DNA of 64,000 nt, from contig JAVJUV010000092.1 in the NCBI GenBank assembly GCA_040220415.1, positions 1 through 64,000 on the forward strand, written 5' to 3'. This document shows, piece by piece, positions 42,764 to 52,273 of the stretch (its first letter is position 1; the number at the start of each line of letters is the position of its first letter). Source of the DNA: JAVJUV01 sp040220415. GTDB lineage: Bacteria; Pseudomonadota; Alphaproteobacteria; Rhodobacterales; Rhodobacteraceae. The notes under the pieces were generated by a model. That model saw only the letters and a list, made by a program, of their open reading frames with translations. It was not told the DNA's origin and ran no database searches. The position numbers and the translations under genes were made by a program.

Positions 42764-44643
42764 GGGCGTTTCTGGCGCTGCTGTCGCGGAACCGGCTGGC
42801 GCTGGCGGGCGGGATCGTTCTGTGCCTGGTGGTCGTGCTTGCGCTGATCACGCCGCTTCTGCCGCTGGCCAATCCCGACGTGACTGACACCGCGAACCGC
42901 TTCAAGCGACCGTTCTCGGAGGGCGCGCTTCTGGGAACCGATCACCTTGGGCGTGACCTTCTTTCCCGTCTCTTGTGGGGCACGCAATTGTCGCTGGCCG
43001 TCGGGTTCGCCGCGGCGGTGATCGCCGCGACCCTCGGCGCCGCGATCGGGATCGTCGCGGGCTTCTACGGCGGGCGCACGGACAACGTGATCATGCGCGG
43101 CGTCGATATGCTGATGGCCTTTCCCTACATCCTGCTGGCTCTGGCCATCGTGGCGGCACTGGGACCGGGGCTGTTCAACGCGCTGATCGCCGTGTCGGTG
43201 GTCAACATCCCGTTTTTCGCCCGCAACATCCGGGGCATCACCGTGGGGATCGCGAACAAGGAATTCGTGGACGCCGCGCGGCTTTCCGGTCTGTCGAACG
43301 CGCGCATCATCCTGACCGAGATCCTGCCGAACGTGCTGCCCGTGATCGTGATCGCCATGTCGACGACGATTGGCTGGATGATCCTGGAGACCGCCGGCCT
43401 GAGTTTTCTGGGCCTTGGCAGCCAGCCGCCGCAGGCCGATCTCGGCTCGATGCTGGGCGAGGCCCGGTCGGCGCTGATCACCAATCCCCATACCTCGGTG
43501 GTACCGGGGGTCATGATCCTGGTCATCGTCATGTCGATCAACCTGCTTGGCGACGGGGTGCGCGACGCGCTGGATCCGCGGCTGAAGTCCGGGGCGCTGT
43601 CGCGTCCGATGGCGGCGACGATGGTGGACCGGCGCGGACCGGTGCCGGCACCCGAGGGCATCGGCCTTCTGGAAGTGCGGGACCTGGAGACCCAGTTTCA
43701 CGTCAAGGACCGCGTCTACCGCGCGGTGGGCGGGGTGTCGCTGCACGTCAAGCCCGGGGAATGCCTGGGCATCATCGGGGAAAGCGGATCGGGCAAGTCG
43801 GTCACGGCCCTTTCGGTCATGGGCCTTGTCGCGTCTCCGCCCGGCGTCATCACCGGGGGGGCCGCGCATTATGACGGCGAGGACCTGATCGGCGCCCCTT
43901 ACCGCAAGCTGCGCAGCATGCGCGGGCGCAATGTGGCTTACGTGTTCCAGGACCCGCTGACGACGTTGCATCCGCTTTACCGCGTCGGCGACCAGCTTGC
44001 CGAGGCGATCCGGGCGCATCGCCCGATCAGCGCGGCCGAAGGCAGGGCCAGGGCCGTGGAACTGCTGAAGGACGTGCGCATTCCGAACCCCGAGCAGCGC
44101 ATCAGCGATTTCCCGCACGAGATGTCGGGGGGCATGCGGCAGCGGGTCGGTATCGCCATGGCGATGGCGAACGATCCCGACATCATCATCGCCGACGAAC
44201 CGACGACGGCGCTGGATGTGACGGTGCAGGCGCAGATCCTGTCCCTTCTGGACAACCTGCGGCGGTCGCGCGGACTGGCGATCGTCTTCATCACCCATGA
44301 CTTCGGGGTCGTGGCGCAATTGTGCGACCGCGTGGCCGTGATGTACGCCGGGCGCATCGTCGAGGAAGGGCCGACCGAGGCGATCCTGGACCGGCCCGCG
44401 CATCCCTACACCGCGCGCCTGATGGCCTGCGTGCCGGAACTGGGGCGCGGCAAGCGGCGGCTGGAGGCGATCCCGGGGCTGCCGCCGGCCGTCGACCGGC
44501 TGCCGTCCGGCTGTGCCTTTGCCGACCGCTGCGACAGGGTCCGGGATGCCTGTCGGCAGTCCGAGATTGCCCTGACGCGCGAGGGAGACCGCGCGGTGCG
44601 GTGCCTGTTCCCGGTATCCCCGAAAGCGGAGGCGGCCGAATGA
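42760..44643 (+). CDS. DppC permease fused to DppD-type ATPase
   Basis: A 627-residue fusion. Residues 1-280 are a DppC-like permease: LLGTDHLGRDLLSRLLWGTQLSL, six membrane segments and the coupling loop FVDAARLSGLSNARIILTEILPN. After a short linker (about 281-305) comes an ABC ATPase with Walker A GESGSGKSVTA, MSGGMRQRV signature, Walker B DIIIADEPTTALD and the C-terminal Cys-rich oligopeptide extension (GCAFADRCDRVRDAC). In most systems these are separate proteins. The GTG start overlaps the upstream stop, and its end overlaps the start of the second ATPase gene, so all are co-translated. Confidence 0.92.
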   Translation: MRAFLALLSRNRLALAGGIVLCLVVVLALITPLLPLANPDVTDTANRFKRPFSEGALLGTDHLGRDLLSRLLWGTQLSLAVGFAAAVIAATLGAAIGIVAGFYGGRTDNVIMRGVDMLMAFPYILLALAIVAALGPGLFNALIAVSVVNIPFFARNIRGITVGIANKEFVDAARLSGLSNARIILTEILPNVLPVIVIAMSTTIGWMILETAGLSFLGLGSQPPQADLGSMLGEARSALITNPHTSVVPGVMILVIVMSINLLGDGVRDALDPRLKSGALSRPMAATMVDRRGPVPAPEGIGLLEVRDLETQFHVKDRVYRAVGGVSLHVKPGECLGIIGESGSGKSVTALSVMGLVASPPGVITGGAAHYDGEDLIGAPYRKLRSMRGRNVAYVFQDPLTTLHPLYRVGDQLAEAIRAHRPISAAEGRARAVELLKDVRIPNPEQRISDFPHEMSGGMRQRVGIAMAMANDPDIIIADEPTTALDVTVQAQILSLLDNLRRSRGLAIVFITHDFGVVAQLCDRVAVMYAGRIVEEGPTEAILDRPAHPYTARLMACVPELGRGKRRLEAIPGLPPAVDRLPSGCAFADRCDRVRDACRQSEIALTREGDRAVRCLFPVSPKAEAAE

Positions 44644-45593
44644 CCGATGCCCTGGCACTGACCAACCTGTCGAAGACCTTTCCGGTCGGGCGCCGCCTGT
44701 TCGGGTCGCCGAAGGTCTCGGTCAAGGCCGTGCATCCCGTCACGCTGACGGTGAAAGAGGGCGAGACGCTGGGGATCGTCGGAGAATCGGGCTGCGGGAA
44801 GTCGACGCTGGCGCGGATGCTGGTGGGACTGCTGGAGCCCACGACCGGCACCATCGAAATCGAAGGCGAGGCCCTGAACAACGCCGATCCGGCGGCCTTC
44901 GGCCGGCGCATTCAATACGTCTTCCAGGATCCGATTTCGTCGCTGAACCCGCGCAAGACCATCCGGCAGATCATGGAGACGCCCCTGAAACGCCTGCACG
45001 GGATGGCAAGGGCCGACCGGGACCGGCGGATCGACGAGATCTTCGACAGCGTGAACCTGAGAGCCGAGTTCCTGGACCGGTATCCGCACGAGTTCTCTGG
45101 CGGACAGGCGCAGAGGATCGGCATCGCGCGGGCGCTTGCCGCCGAGGCGCGCATCCTGATCCTGGATGAACCGGTCTCGGCGCTGGATGTGTCGGTGCAG
45201 GCGCAGGTGCTGAACCTTCTGGCCGATCTGAAGAAGGAATTCGGGCTGACCTATCTGTTCATCAGCCATGACCTGGCCGTCGTCGAGGCGGTCAGCGACC
45301 GGATCGCGGTGCTGTACTTCGGCTCGGTCGTCGAGCTGGGAGAGGCGGAGACCATCTTCAAGGCGCCGCGCCACCCCTATACGCGCCTGCTTGCCGAAAG
45401 TGCCCCGGTCGAGGGACGGCCCCTGACCGCGCCCGAGGCGGCGGGCAGCGAGTTGCCCGACCCCCTGAACCCGCCGCCGGGCTGCGCCTTTGCCGCCCGC
45501 TGCGCGTTCAGCAGTGACAGGTGCCTGAAGGAAACGCCCGTGCTCGGCGGACCGGAGAAGGCGAAGGTCGCCTGCCACCATCCGCTGACGTGA
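44640..45593 (+). CDS. DppF-type ABC importer ATPase
   Basis: A 317-residue ATPase: Walker A GESGCGKST, FQDPISSLNPR (typical Q-loop of the OppF group), FSGGQAQRIGIARAL, ILILDEPVSALDVS and a C-terminal oligo_HPY extension with GCAFAARC. It pairs with the ATPase half of the upstream fusion to form the heterodimeric motor. ATG overlaps the preceding TGA. Confidence 0.93.
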   Translation: MTDALALTNLSKTFPVGRRLFGSPKVSVKAVHPVTLTVKEGETLGIVGESGCGKSTLARMLVGLLEPTTGTIEIEGEALNNADPAAFGRRIQYVFQDPISSLNPRKTIRQIMETPLKRLHGMARADRDRRIDEIFDSVNLRAEFLDRYPHEFSGGQAQRIGIARALAAEARILILDEPVSALDVSVQAQVLNLLADLKKEFGLTYLFISHDLAVVEAVSDRIAVLYFGSVVELGEAETIFKAPRHPYTRLLAESAPVEGRPLTAPEAAGSELPDPLNPPPGCAFAARCAFSSDRCLKETPVLGGPEKAKVACHHPLT

Positions 45594-45657
45594 GGGGCGG
45601 CCAGCGGCCCCTGCCCTGCGGTCGATGCCGTGCGGGAGGCTTGGGGCCGCGACCGGT

Positions 45658-46485
45658 TTAGCCCAGTTCCAGCGTCGAGACGGCGAAATGGTCGGCACAC
45701 GTCGCGGGGAATGGGCCCCGGTACATGCGGGCGGTCTGGAAGCCGGGGGCGAGATGCAGCGCGCCGCAAAGCCTTTCCTGACCGGCAGAGCTGGAAGGCA
45801 CGTCGATCACGATCTGGTTGCCGAACCGGGTTGCCGCGTGGGCGATCAGGTTTCCGGCGACGGTTTCGTCCGATGCCACCAGGGGACCGATCTTGCTGCC
45901 GGACCGGCAGCGCCGGACGGTTGCGGCGCCGGCAAGGGATCCGTGCCTGTCGCAGACCAGCGTGGTTCGGTCGGGGGTGTTGCGGAACCAGGCGTCGAGG
46001 GCGGCCGGTTTTCGCCACCCCGAAGCGGCGGCTTCCATGTCGATCAGCGCCGGCACGTCTTCTTCAGCGGCGAGGCGAATGTCCGGGCTTTCAAGCGCGT
46101 CCACCGGGCCGGAGAACCGGGTCGTCCGTCCGGCGAGGGTGAAACCGGATCGCGCGTAGTTCGCCTGCTGGTCGGGCACGCCGTCCAGCCCCACCGTCCT
46201 GTCGCCGGCATGGGTCAGCGCGTGTTTCCAGAGCGCATGGCCGATGCCGCGGCCGCGATAGCCGGGCAGACAGAGATAGAGGCCGAGAAACGCGAAATCC
46301 GGGGAGTGGTTGACGACGGAGATCGCGGCGACCGGCTTTTCGCGGTCGACCGCGAGGAAGAACCCCTGCGGGTCGGCTGCGTGGAAGGCTTCGGCGTCGC
46401 CTGTTCCCGGATTCCATCCCTCGTCGGCGGCCCAGTCGAGAACCAGCGCCAGATCGGCGACGCTCATCCGTCGATGCCGGATCAT
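45658..46485 (-). CDS. GNAT acetyltransferase with a second GNAT-like C-terminal domain
   Basis: A 275-residue protein. The first half is a GNAT domain with the acetyl-CoA loop LPGYRGRGIGHALWKHAL (RGxGIG) near residues 75-95. The second half (about 145-275) is shorter on motifs but resembles the C-terminal domain of YitH/HolE-type double-GNAT proteins. The ATG overlaps the stop of the GntR gene (46482-46485), so regulator and acetyltransferase are made together. It might acetylate a compound taken up by the divergent importer (inference). Confidence 0.8.
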   Translation of the reverse strand: MIRHRRMSVADLALVLDWAADEGWNPGTGDAEAFHAADPQGFFLAVDREKPVAAISVVNHSPDFAFLGLYLCLPGYRGRGIGHALWKHALTHAGDRTVGLDGVPDQQANYARSGFTLAGRTTRFSGPVDALESPDIRLAAEEDVPALIDMEAAASGWRKPAALDAWFRNTPDRTTLVCDRHGSLAGAATVRRCRSGSKIGPLVASDETVAGNLIAHAATRFGNQIVIDVPSSSAGQERLCGALHLAPGFQTARMYRGPFPATCADHFAVSTLELG

Positions 46486-47171
46486 CCGCCCAGCGCATCG
46501 CGCAGCGACGTCGTCCGCTTTGGCTGCGACCGGAGATCGAGCTGGGACACGATGTCGAGCAGATGGCCCTTCATGAGATCCTCGGCCGCATCGCCATCCT
46601 GCCTGCGGAGCGCGTCGATGAGCGCGTGGTGCGCGTGACTTTCGCACATCGCATTCCGTCGGCGCCAGTAGAGCGCGATGACCAGCGACGAACGCGAGAC
46701 AAGCTGCCGGATGAACTCCTCGATCGTCGCCTGATCCGCGATGCGCGCGATCTCGACGTGGAAATGGCCGGAGAGCTTCAGCGCGCGTCCGGCCTCGTCG
46801 GCGGCGAGCGCGGCGTGCTCTTCTTCGATATGCTTTTCCAGAAGCGCGATATCCCTGGGCGTGGTGCGTTCGGCCGCGGCCCGCGCCGTCCGGGGTTCCA
46901 GCAGCGCGCGGGCTTCGAAGACTTCGCGCGCTTCCTTGACCGAGGGCTTGGCGACATGGGCGCCGCGGTTCCGCTCGATCCGGAGCAGTCCGTCGTGCGC
47001 CAGCGTCCTGAGCGCCTGACGCACGACGGTGCGCCCTACCCCGAAAACCTCGCCGACCTCGTCTTCGCTGAGTTTCATCCCGGGCAGCACACGGTGCTCG
47101 TGAACGGCCTCGGTCAGCCGCGCCGCGATTTCTTCGGCGGTTGTTGCCGTGGTTGGATCAAAGTTTTTCAA
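46482..47171 (-). CDS. GntR/FadR-type transcriptional regulator
   Basis: A 229-residue regulator with an N-terminal winged helix (EIAARLTEAVHEHRVLPGMKLSEDEVGEVFGVGRTVVRQALRTL in pieces over about 13-60) and an FCD domain with the expected metal-site pattern (Asp in DIALLEKH region, SGHFHVEIA, ESHAHHALIDAL). It is divergent from the polyamine-type importer operon across a 237-bp AT-richer region that holds a GTATAC-centred palindrome, its likely operator. Confidence 0.9.
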   Translation of the reverse strand: MKNFDPTTATTAEEIAARLTEAVHEHRVLPGMKLSEDEVGEVFGVGRTVVRQALRTLAHDGLLRIERNRGAHVAKPSVKEAREVFEARALLEPRTARAAAERTTPRDIALLEKHIEEEHAALAADEAGRALKLSGHFHVEIARIADQATIEEFIRQLVSRSSLVIALYWRRRNAMCESHAHHALIDALRRQDGDAAEDLMKGHLLDIVSQLDLRSQPKRTTSLRDALGG

Positions 47172-47256
47172 AGAATGCGCCTCCGTGGTCGATTCCTAGT
47201 CAGAATCACTCATTGACGGCAAGAGCGGTGACGATTGGCGACACATCCAAAATATT

Positions 47257-47268
47257 ATCGTATACAAT
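47257..47268. promoter_or_regulatory. Candidate GntR operator (ATCGTATACAAT)
   Basis: A near-palindrome centred on GTATAC (10 of 12 positions symmetric) in the divergent control region. GTATAC-centred sites are common for FadR-type GntR proteins. Confidence 0.5.
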
Positions 47269-47408
47269 TTCTGCTCGTTTTTTGCACAACCCGCACCCCC
47301 GGCGCACGGAAATCCGCCAGTTGCCGGTGTGCCGCTCCGCCGGACAACGATAGCGTTTCCGCGTAACGCGTTCCCCCGCCAAGTCTTGCCGAAAGACCAG
47401 GGGGAAAC

Positions 47409-48392
47409 GTGCGATCAGAACTCGATCTTGAACTGGTGGGGCTGACCAAGCGGTATGGCGACGCCCTGGCCGTCGACGCCATAAATCACCTTTTCCATGC
47501 CGGCACCTATGCCTGTCTGCTGGGACCTTCAGGCTGCGGCAAGTCCTCGACGCTGCGGATGATCGCGGGCCATGAGACGGTGACGGACGGCGCGATCGTT
47601 CTGGGCGGGCGCGACATCTCGCACCTGCCCCCGGCCAGGCGCGGCACCGCGATGATGTTTCAGAACTATGCGCTGTTTCCGCATCTGAGCGTCGTCGACA
47701 ACGTCGCCTTCAGCCTTCGGATGAAGGGCGTCGACCTTGCCGACCGGCTGCGGCGTGCGAACGGCATGCTGGAGCTGGTCGACATGACGGCTTTCGCCAA
47801 TCGCCTTCCCGCCCAGCTTTCGGGAGGGCAGCAGCAACGTGTCGCCCTGGCCCGCGCGCTGATCACGGAACCGCAGGTTCTACTGCTGGACGAACCCTTG
47901 TCCGCACTGGACCCCTTCCTGCGTATCCGGATGCGCGCCGAACTGCGGCGGCTTCAGCGCGAACTGGGCATCACTTTCCTGCACGTGACGCATGGCCAGG
48001 ACGAGGCGCTGGCGCTGGCCGACGAGATCGTCGTGATGAACAACGCCCGGATCGAGCAGGCCGGGTTGACGCGCGAGGTCTTCGATGCGCCCGCGACCGC
48101 CTTTGTCGCCAGGTTCCTGGGGTCGCACAACGTGATCGCCCTGCCGGAGGGCAGGATCGCCGTCCGGTCCGACGAACTGCGGCTGACAGGGCCCGACGGG
48201 GCACGACTTGCGGGCCGTATCGCGGCCATCGAGTACCAGGGAACGCATGTGTCGCTGACCACTGCCATCGCGGGGGATCAGGAAGTGACCGTTCTTCTGA
48301 CAGACAAGGATTTCTTCGGCGCGCCGAAGGATTTGGGCGAGGCCGTGGGTCTCGACTGGGACAGTCAGGCGGCGCACGCGCTGAGAGCCTGA
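47409..48392 (+). CDS. Polyamine/iron-type ABC importer ATPase
   Basis: A 327-residue PotA/FbpC-like ATPase: Walker A GPSGCGKSS, Q-loop MMFQNYALFPHLSV, LSGGQQQRVALARAL, VLLLDEPLSALD and a short TOBE-like C-terminal part. The GTG at 47409 has a GGGGGAAA site upstream. It is the first gene of a rightward operon with a binding protein and two permeases of the spermidine/putrescine group. Confidence 0.9.
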   Translation: MRSELDLELVGLTKRYGDALAVDAINHLFHAGTYACLLGPSGCGKSSTLRMIAGHETVTDGAIVLGGRDISHLPPARRGTAMMFQNYALFPHLSVVDNVAFSLRMKGVDLADRLRRANGMLELVDMTAFANRLPAQLSGGQQQRVALARALITEPQVLLLDEPLSALDPFLRIRMRAELRRLQRELGITFLHVTHGQDEALALADEIVVMNNARIEQAGLTREVFDAPATAFVARFLGSHNVIALPEGRIAVRSDELRLTGPDGARLAGRIAAIEYQGTHVSLTTAIAGDQEVTVLLTDKDFFGAPKDLGEAVGLDWDSQAAHALRA

Positions 48393-48425
48393 CGGATTGA
48401 ACACTTCAAGACAGGGAAAAAGACA

Positions 48426-49700
48426 ATGACCACGATACCGAAAATCCGCTACTCGCGGCGTTCGCTTCTGAAGACCGGTGGCGCGGCGATTGCGGCGACC
48501 GCACTGCCCGCACCGATGGTCTGGGGGCAGGCCACGAAGGACATCACGCTGCGCCAGTTCGGCACCGGCGTGTCGAACCTGAACGAAGTCGCGCAGAAGG
48601 TGAAAGAGGAACTTGGCTTCACGCTGGAGATGACGGCGCTGGATTCCGACAGCGTGACGCAGCGCGCGGCGACCCAGCCCGACAGCTTCGACATTGCCGA
48701 TATCGAGTACTGGATCTGCAAGAAGGTCTGGCCGACCGGCAACCTTCAGGCGATGGATACGTCCAGGATCGCGAATTACGACAAGATCGTCGGCATCTTC
48801 CGGTCCGGCAAGCTGACGCCCGAAAGCGTCATCGCGCAGGGAACCGCGCCGCATTCCGTCGGGTTCGTCGAAGGTCCGGGCGCGACCGAGTTCGCGTCGG
48901 AAGAGACCGGCTGGATGACCCTTATTCCGACGATCTACAACGCCGACACGCTGGGTATCCGCCCTGACCTGATCGGCCGTCCGATCAGCAAGTGGTCCGA
49001 GCTTCTGAACCCCGAGTTCAAGGGCAAGGCCTCGATCCTGGACATCTCGTCGATCGGCATCATGGACATGGCGATGGTCTGCGAGTCGATGGGCGAGATT
49101 CAGTATGCCGACAAGGGCAACATGACCCGCGAGGAGATCGACAAGACCATCGCGATCTTCACCGAAGCCAAGCAGAACGGCCAGTTCCGCGCCTTCTGGA
49201 AGACCTTCGACGAAAGCGTGAACCTGATGGCGTCGGGCGAGGTGGTGATCCAGTCGATGTGGTCGCCGGCGATCACGGCCGTCAAGTCGCGCGGCATTCC
49301 CTGCGTCTACCAGCCGCTGGAGGAAGGTTATCGTTCGTGGGGCGGCGGCATCGGGCTTTCGACATCGCTGACCGGCATGGAGCTGGACGCGGCCTATGAA
49401 TACATCAACTGGTATCTGGACGGATGGGTCGGCGGCTTCCTGATGCGCCAGGGCTATTACTCGGCCGTTCCCGAAACCTCGAAGAACCACATGTCGGAAA
49501 ACGAGTGGGGTTACTGGTTCGAGGGCAAGGCCGCAGCCGAGGACATCACCAACCCGTTCGGCGACGTCATGGCCAAGGCCGGCGAGATCCGCGACGGCGG
49601 ATCGTTCTACGACCGTATGGGAGCGGTCGCCTGCTGGAACGCCGTCATGGACGAGAACCAGTACATGGTCCGCAAATGGAACGAGTTCATCGCGTCGTGA
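48426..49700 (+). CDS. Substrate-binding protein of polyamine-type importer (Tat signal)
   Basis: A 424-residue periplasmic binding protein. The N-terminus has a twin-arginine motif (SRRSLLKTG) and a hydrophobic stretch ending near PMVWGQA, so Tat export is likely. The mature part has the family 1/PotD-like pattern (GWMTLIPTIYNADTLGIRPD, WSELLNPEFKGKASILD, GEVVIQSMWSPAITAV, AAYEYINWYLDGW). The ligand is not fixed by sequence. A strong hairpin follows the gene. Confidence 0.9.
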   Translation: MTTIPKIRYSRRSLLKTGGAAIAATALPAPMVWGQATKDITLRQFGTGVSNLNEVAQKVKEELGFTLEMTALDSDSVTQRAATQPDSFDIADIEYWICKKVWPTGNLQAMDTSRIANYDKIVGIFRSGKLTPESVIAQGTAPHSVGFVEGPGATEFASEETGWMTLIPTIYNADTLGIRPDLIGRPISKWSELLNPEFKGKASILDISSIGIMDMAMVCESMGEIQYADKGNMTREEIDKTIAIFTEAKQNGQFRAFWKTFDESVNLMASGEVVIQSMWSPAITAVKSRGIPCVYQPLEEGYRSWGGGIGLSTSLTGMELDAAYEYINWYLDGWVGGFLMRQGYYSAVPETSKNHMSENEWGYWFEGKAAAEDITNPFGDVMAKAGEIRDGGSFYDRMGAVACWNAVMDENQYMVRKWNEFIAS

Positions 49701-49721
49701 TCCCTTCCGCACGATGAACCC

Positions 49722-49753
49722 GCGCTCCGGCCACCCAAACCTGGCCGGGGCGC
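49722..49753 (+). repeat. GC-rich hairpin after binding-protein gene
   Basis: GCGCTCCGGCCA (49722-49733) pairs with TGGCCGGGGCGC (49742-49753), 12 bp with one G-U pair and an 8-nt loop, 21 bp past the stop. Only a short ATTT follows. Confidence 0.75.
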
Positions 49754-49778
49754 ATTTCCAGCAGGTGGCGCCCAAAGA

Positions 49779-50690
49779 ATGACCGATCAGGCCCTGTCCG
49801 CGCCTTCGCGGCAAAAAAGACCCCCGGCCAAGGCAGAGGGACTGTCCCGGCATCTGGCGGGATGGCTGCTGGCGGCGCCCTTGGCCCTGGTGCTGGCCGT
49901 CTTTCTTGTGCTGCCGATCATCATGATCGTGATCGTCAGCTTCTGGGGGGCGACCGAGTTCTCGATCTACCCGGCCTTCCTGTTCGACAACTACGCGTTC
50001 CTGTTCGGCTCGGAAGTCACCTACCGGGTGTTCCTGAACACCTTCAAATACGCCGCCATCACCTGGGCGATCACGCTGGTGCTGGGCTTTACGGCCGCGT
50101 ATTTCCTGGCATTCCACGTCCGGACGCTGAACTGGCAGATCGCGTTGTTCCTGCTGTGCACGATCCCGTTCTGGACGTCGAACATCATTCGGATGATTTC
50201 CTGGATTCCCTTCCTGGGGCGCGAGGGCCTGGCCAATTCGGCGCTCATATCCTGGGGTGTCATCGATGCGCCGCTGGAATGGCTGTTGTTCAGCGATTTC
50301 AGCGTCATCCTGGCCTTCGTTCACCTTTACACGCTGTTCATGGTGGTGCCGATCTTCAACACGATGATGCGGATCGACAAGTCGCTGATCGAGGCGGCCG
50401 CGGATGCCGGCGCCAGCGGCTGGCAGACCCTTTGGCATGTCATCGTTCCGCTGACCAAGCCCGGCATCATGATCGGCACGATCTTCGTGGTGACGCTGGT
50501 GATGGGCGACTTCATCACCGTGCGGTTCATGTCAGGGTCGCAGTCGGCCAATGTCGGCCGCCTGATCTCGAACGACATCGGGTTGCTGCAGTATCCCTCG
50601 GGCTCGGCTACGGCCGTCATCCTGCTGATCACCGTTCTCATGGTGATCGGCATCCTTCTTCGCTTCGTCGACATCCGGAAGGAACTGTGA
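49779..50690 (+). CDS. Polyamine-type ABC importer permease (PotB-like)
   Basis: A 303-residue permease with six hydrophobic segments. The periplasmic NTFKYAAITWAITLVLGFTAAYFLA and the cytoplasmic coupling loop (LIEAAADAGASGWQTLWHVIVPLTKPG) fit the PotB/PotH group. Its last base is shared with the next start (TGATG at 50688-50692). Confidence 0.92.
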   Translation: MTDQALSAPSRQKRPPAKAEGLSRHLAGWLLAAPLALVLAVFLVLPIIMIVIVSFWGATEFSIYPAFLFDNYAFLFGSEVTYRVFLNTFKYAAITWAITLVLGFTAAYFLAFHVRTLNWQIALFLLCTIPFWTSNIIRMISWIPFLGREGLANSALISWGVIDAPLEWLLFSDFSVILAFVHLYTLFMVVPIFNTMMRIDKSLIEAAADAGASGWQTLWHVIVPLTKPGIMIGTIFVVTLVMGDFITVRFMSGSQSANVGRLISNDIGLLQYPSGSATAVILLITVLMVIGILLRFVDIRKEL

Positions 50691-51529
50691 TGGAACCGCG
50701 TCCCCGCTCGTTCTACATCCTGTCGGCCTTTTTCGTCCTGTTCCTTCTCTTTCTGTACGGTCCGACCCTGACCATCGCGGTTCTTTCCTTCCAGGGGCCG
50801 CAGGGCGGGCTGACCTTTCCGATGCGGGGCGTGTCCCTGCACTGGTTCAGGGATCTGTTCGAGGAGCAGGCGGTGGGCGATATCTGGGGGTCGTTCCGGC
50901 GTTCGTTCGTTCTTGGCCTGATGGTGATGGTGACGACCGTCGTGGTCTCGGTGATGGGCGGGCTTGCCTTTCGGAAGCGCTTTGCCGGATCGACCGTGCT
51001 GTTCTACCTGATCGTCACGTCGCTGGTGATCCCGTCGATCCTGGTCTCGCTTGGCGTCGGCCTGATCTTTTCGCAGTCGGGGCTGAAGATACACTGGGCC
51101 ACCAGCGGGTTCGGGGCGCAACTGACGTGGACCCTGCCCTTCGGCCTGCTGATCATGTTCGCGGTCTTCAACCGTTTCGACAAGAGCTACGAGGAAGCGG
51201 CACGCGACCTGGGCGCCTCGCCGTGGCAGACGATACGCCATGTCGTGCTGCCGATCATCGCGCCGTCGCTGATCGGCGTCGCGCTGTTCGGCTTTACCCT
51301 GAGTTACGACGAGTTCGCCCGCACGCTGTTGACCTCCGGCAGCTACAACACCTTGCCGCTGGAGATCTTCGGGATGACGACAAACGTGACGACGCCGGTG
51401 ATCTTCGCCCTTGGCACGCTGACGACCGCGTTCTCCTTCATCGTGATCGGGACGTTTCTGCTGATCGTCTGGCTGACCGGGCGCCGTCGGGCACGGCGGG
51501 GCTCGGACGCCGGAAAAGGAATGGTCTGA
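50690..51529 (+). CDS. Polyamine-type ABC importer permease (PotC-like)
   Basis: A 279-residue permease: SFYILSAFFVLFLLFLYGPTLTIAVLSF at the start, the RSFVLGLMVMVTTVVVSVMGGLAF core helix and the coupling loop SYEEAARDLGASPWQTIRHVVLPI are typical of PotC/PotI. It partners the upstream permease. The racemase gene follows after 4 bp. Confidence 0.92.
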   Translation: MEPRPRSFYILSAFFVLFLLFLYGPTLTIAVLSFQGPQGGLTFPMRGVSLHWFRDLFEEQAVGDIWGSFRRSFVLGLMVMVTTVVVSVMGGLAFRKRFAGSTVLFYLIVTSLVIPSILVSLGVGLIFSQSGLKIHWATSGFGAQLTWTLPFGLLIMFAVFNRFDKSYEEAARDLGASPWQTIRHVVLPIIAPSLIGVALFGFTLSYDEFARTLLTSGSYNTLPLEIFGMTTNVTTPVIFALGTLTTAFSFIVIGTFLLIVWLTGRRRARRGSDAGKGMV

Positions 51530-51533
51530 CCCC

Positions 51534-52193
51534 TTGACCGTCGTCGTCATCAACCCGAACAGCACCGCGGCCATGACCGACGCGATGACGCAGGCGGCCC
51601 GCCTTGCGGAACCGTCGCTGGCGTTCGAGGGATGGACCTCGGAAGGCGGCCCGCCGGCGATACAGGGCGCGGAGGATGGCGCGGCCGCGACGCCGCCTCT
51701 TCTGGCGCTTGTCGGGAAGGCCGCGGCGGGTGGCGCGTCGGGTATCGTCATCGGCTGTTTCGACGATACCGGCCTGGCAGAAGCCGCGCGAAGCGTCGCC
51801 TGCCCCGTTCTCGGGATCGGCCAGGCGGCGTTTCACCTGTGCGCGCTGCGTAGCTGGCGGTTCAGCGTCGTCACGACCCTGTCGGTGTCGGTTCCGGTCA
51901 TCGAGGCCAATATCCGGGGCTATGGCCTGTCGGACAGCCTGGGGCGGGTGCGGGCGTCGGAGGTTCCCGTTCTGGACCTGGAGAGATGGCCCGACCGGGC
52001 TGCCACACCCATACTGGAAGAAGCCAGGCGGGCCGTCGAGGTGGATGGCATCGACGCCGTCGTCCTGGGATGCGCCGGCATGGTGAACGTGACCGCGAAA
52101 CTGAGGGCCGCCCTGCCCGTTCCGGTGATCGATCCGATCGAGGCCGCCACCGGCGCGATGGCGTGGATGACCCGGCGGGACCGCGTCGGATAG
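51534..52193 (+). CDS. Asp/Glu/hydantoin racemase-family protein
   Basis: A 219-residue protein with the two active-site cysteines of this family in context: IVIGCFDDTGL (first Cys) and VVLGCAGMVNVT (second Cys), plus the INPNSTAAMTDAM N-terminus of hydantoin/allantoin racemases. It would invert a hydantoin or amino-acid-like stereocentre by a two-base mechanism. The TTG start is 4 bp after the permease stop, so it belongs to the importer operon and suggests a hydantoin-like or amino-acid-related ligand. Confidence 0.88.
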   Translation: MTVVVINPNSTAAMTDAMTQAARLAEPSLAFEGWTSEGGPPAIQGAEDGAAATPPLLALVGKAAAGGASGIVIGCFDDTGLAEAARSVACPVLGIGQAAFHLCALRSWRFSVVTTLSVSVPVIEANIRGYGLSDSLGRVRASEVPVLDLERWPDRAATPILEEARRAVEVDGIDAVVLGCAGMVNVTAKLRAALPVPVIDPIEAATGAMAWMTRRDRVG

Positions 52194-52273
52194 GCGAACC
52201 GGCGACGGTTCGGGTTCGCAACGCGCGCGCATTGAGGTATCAGACACCCCGAAGGACAGGCTGAGGGCCGTAC

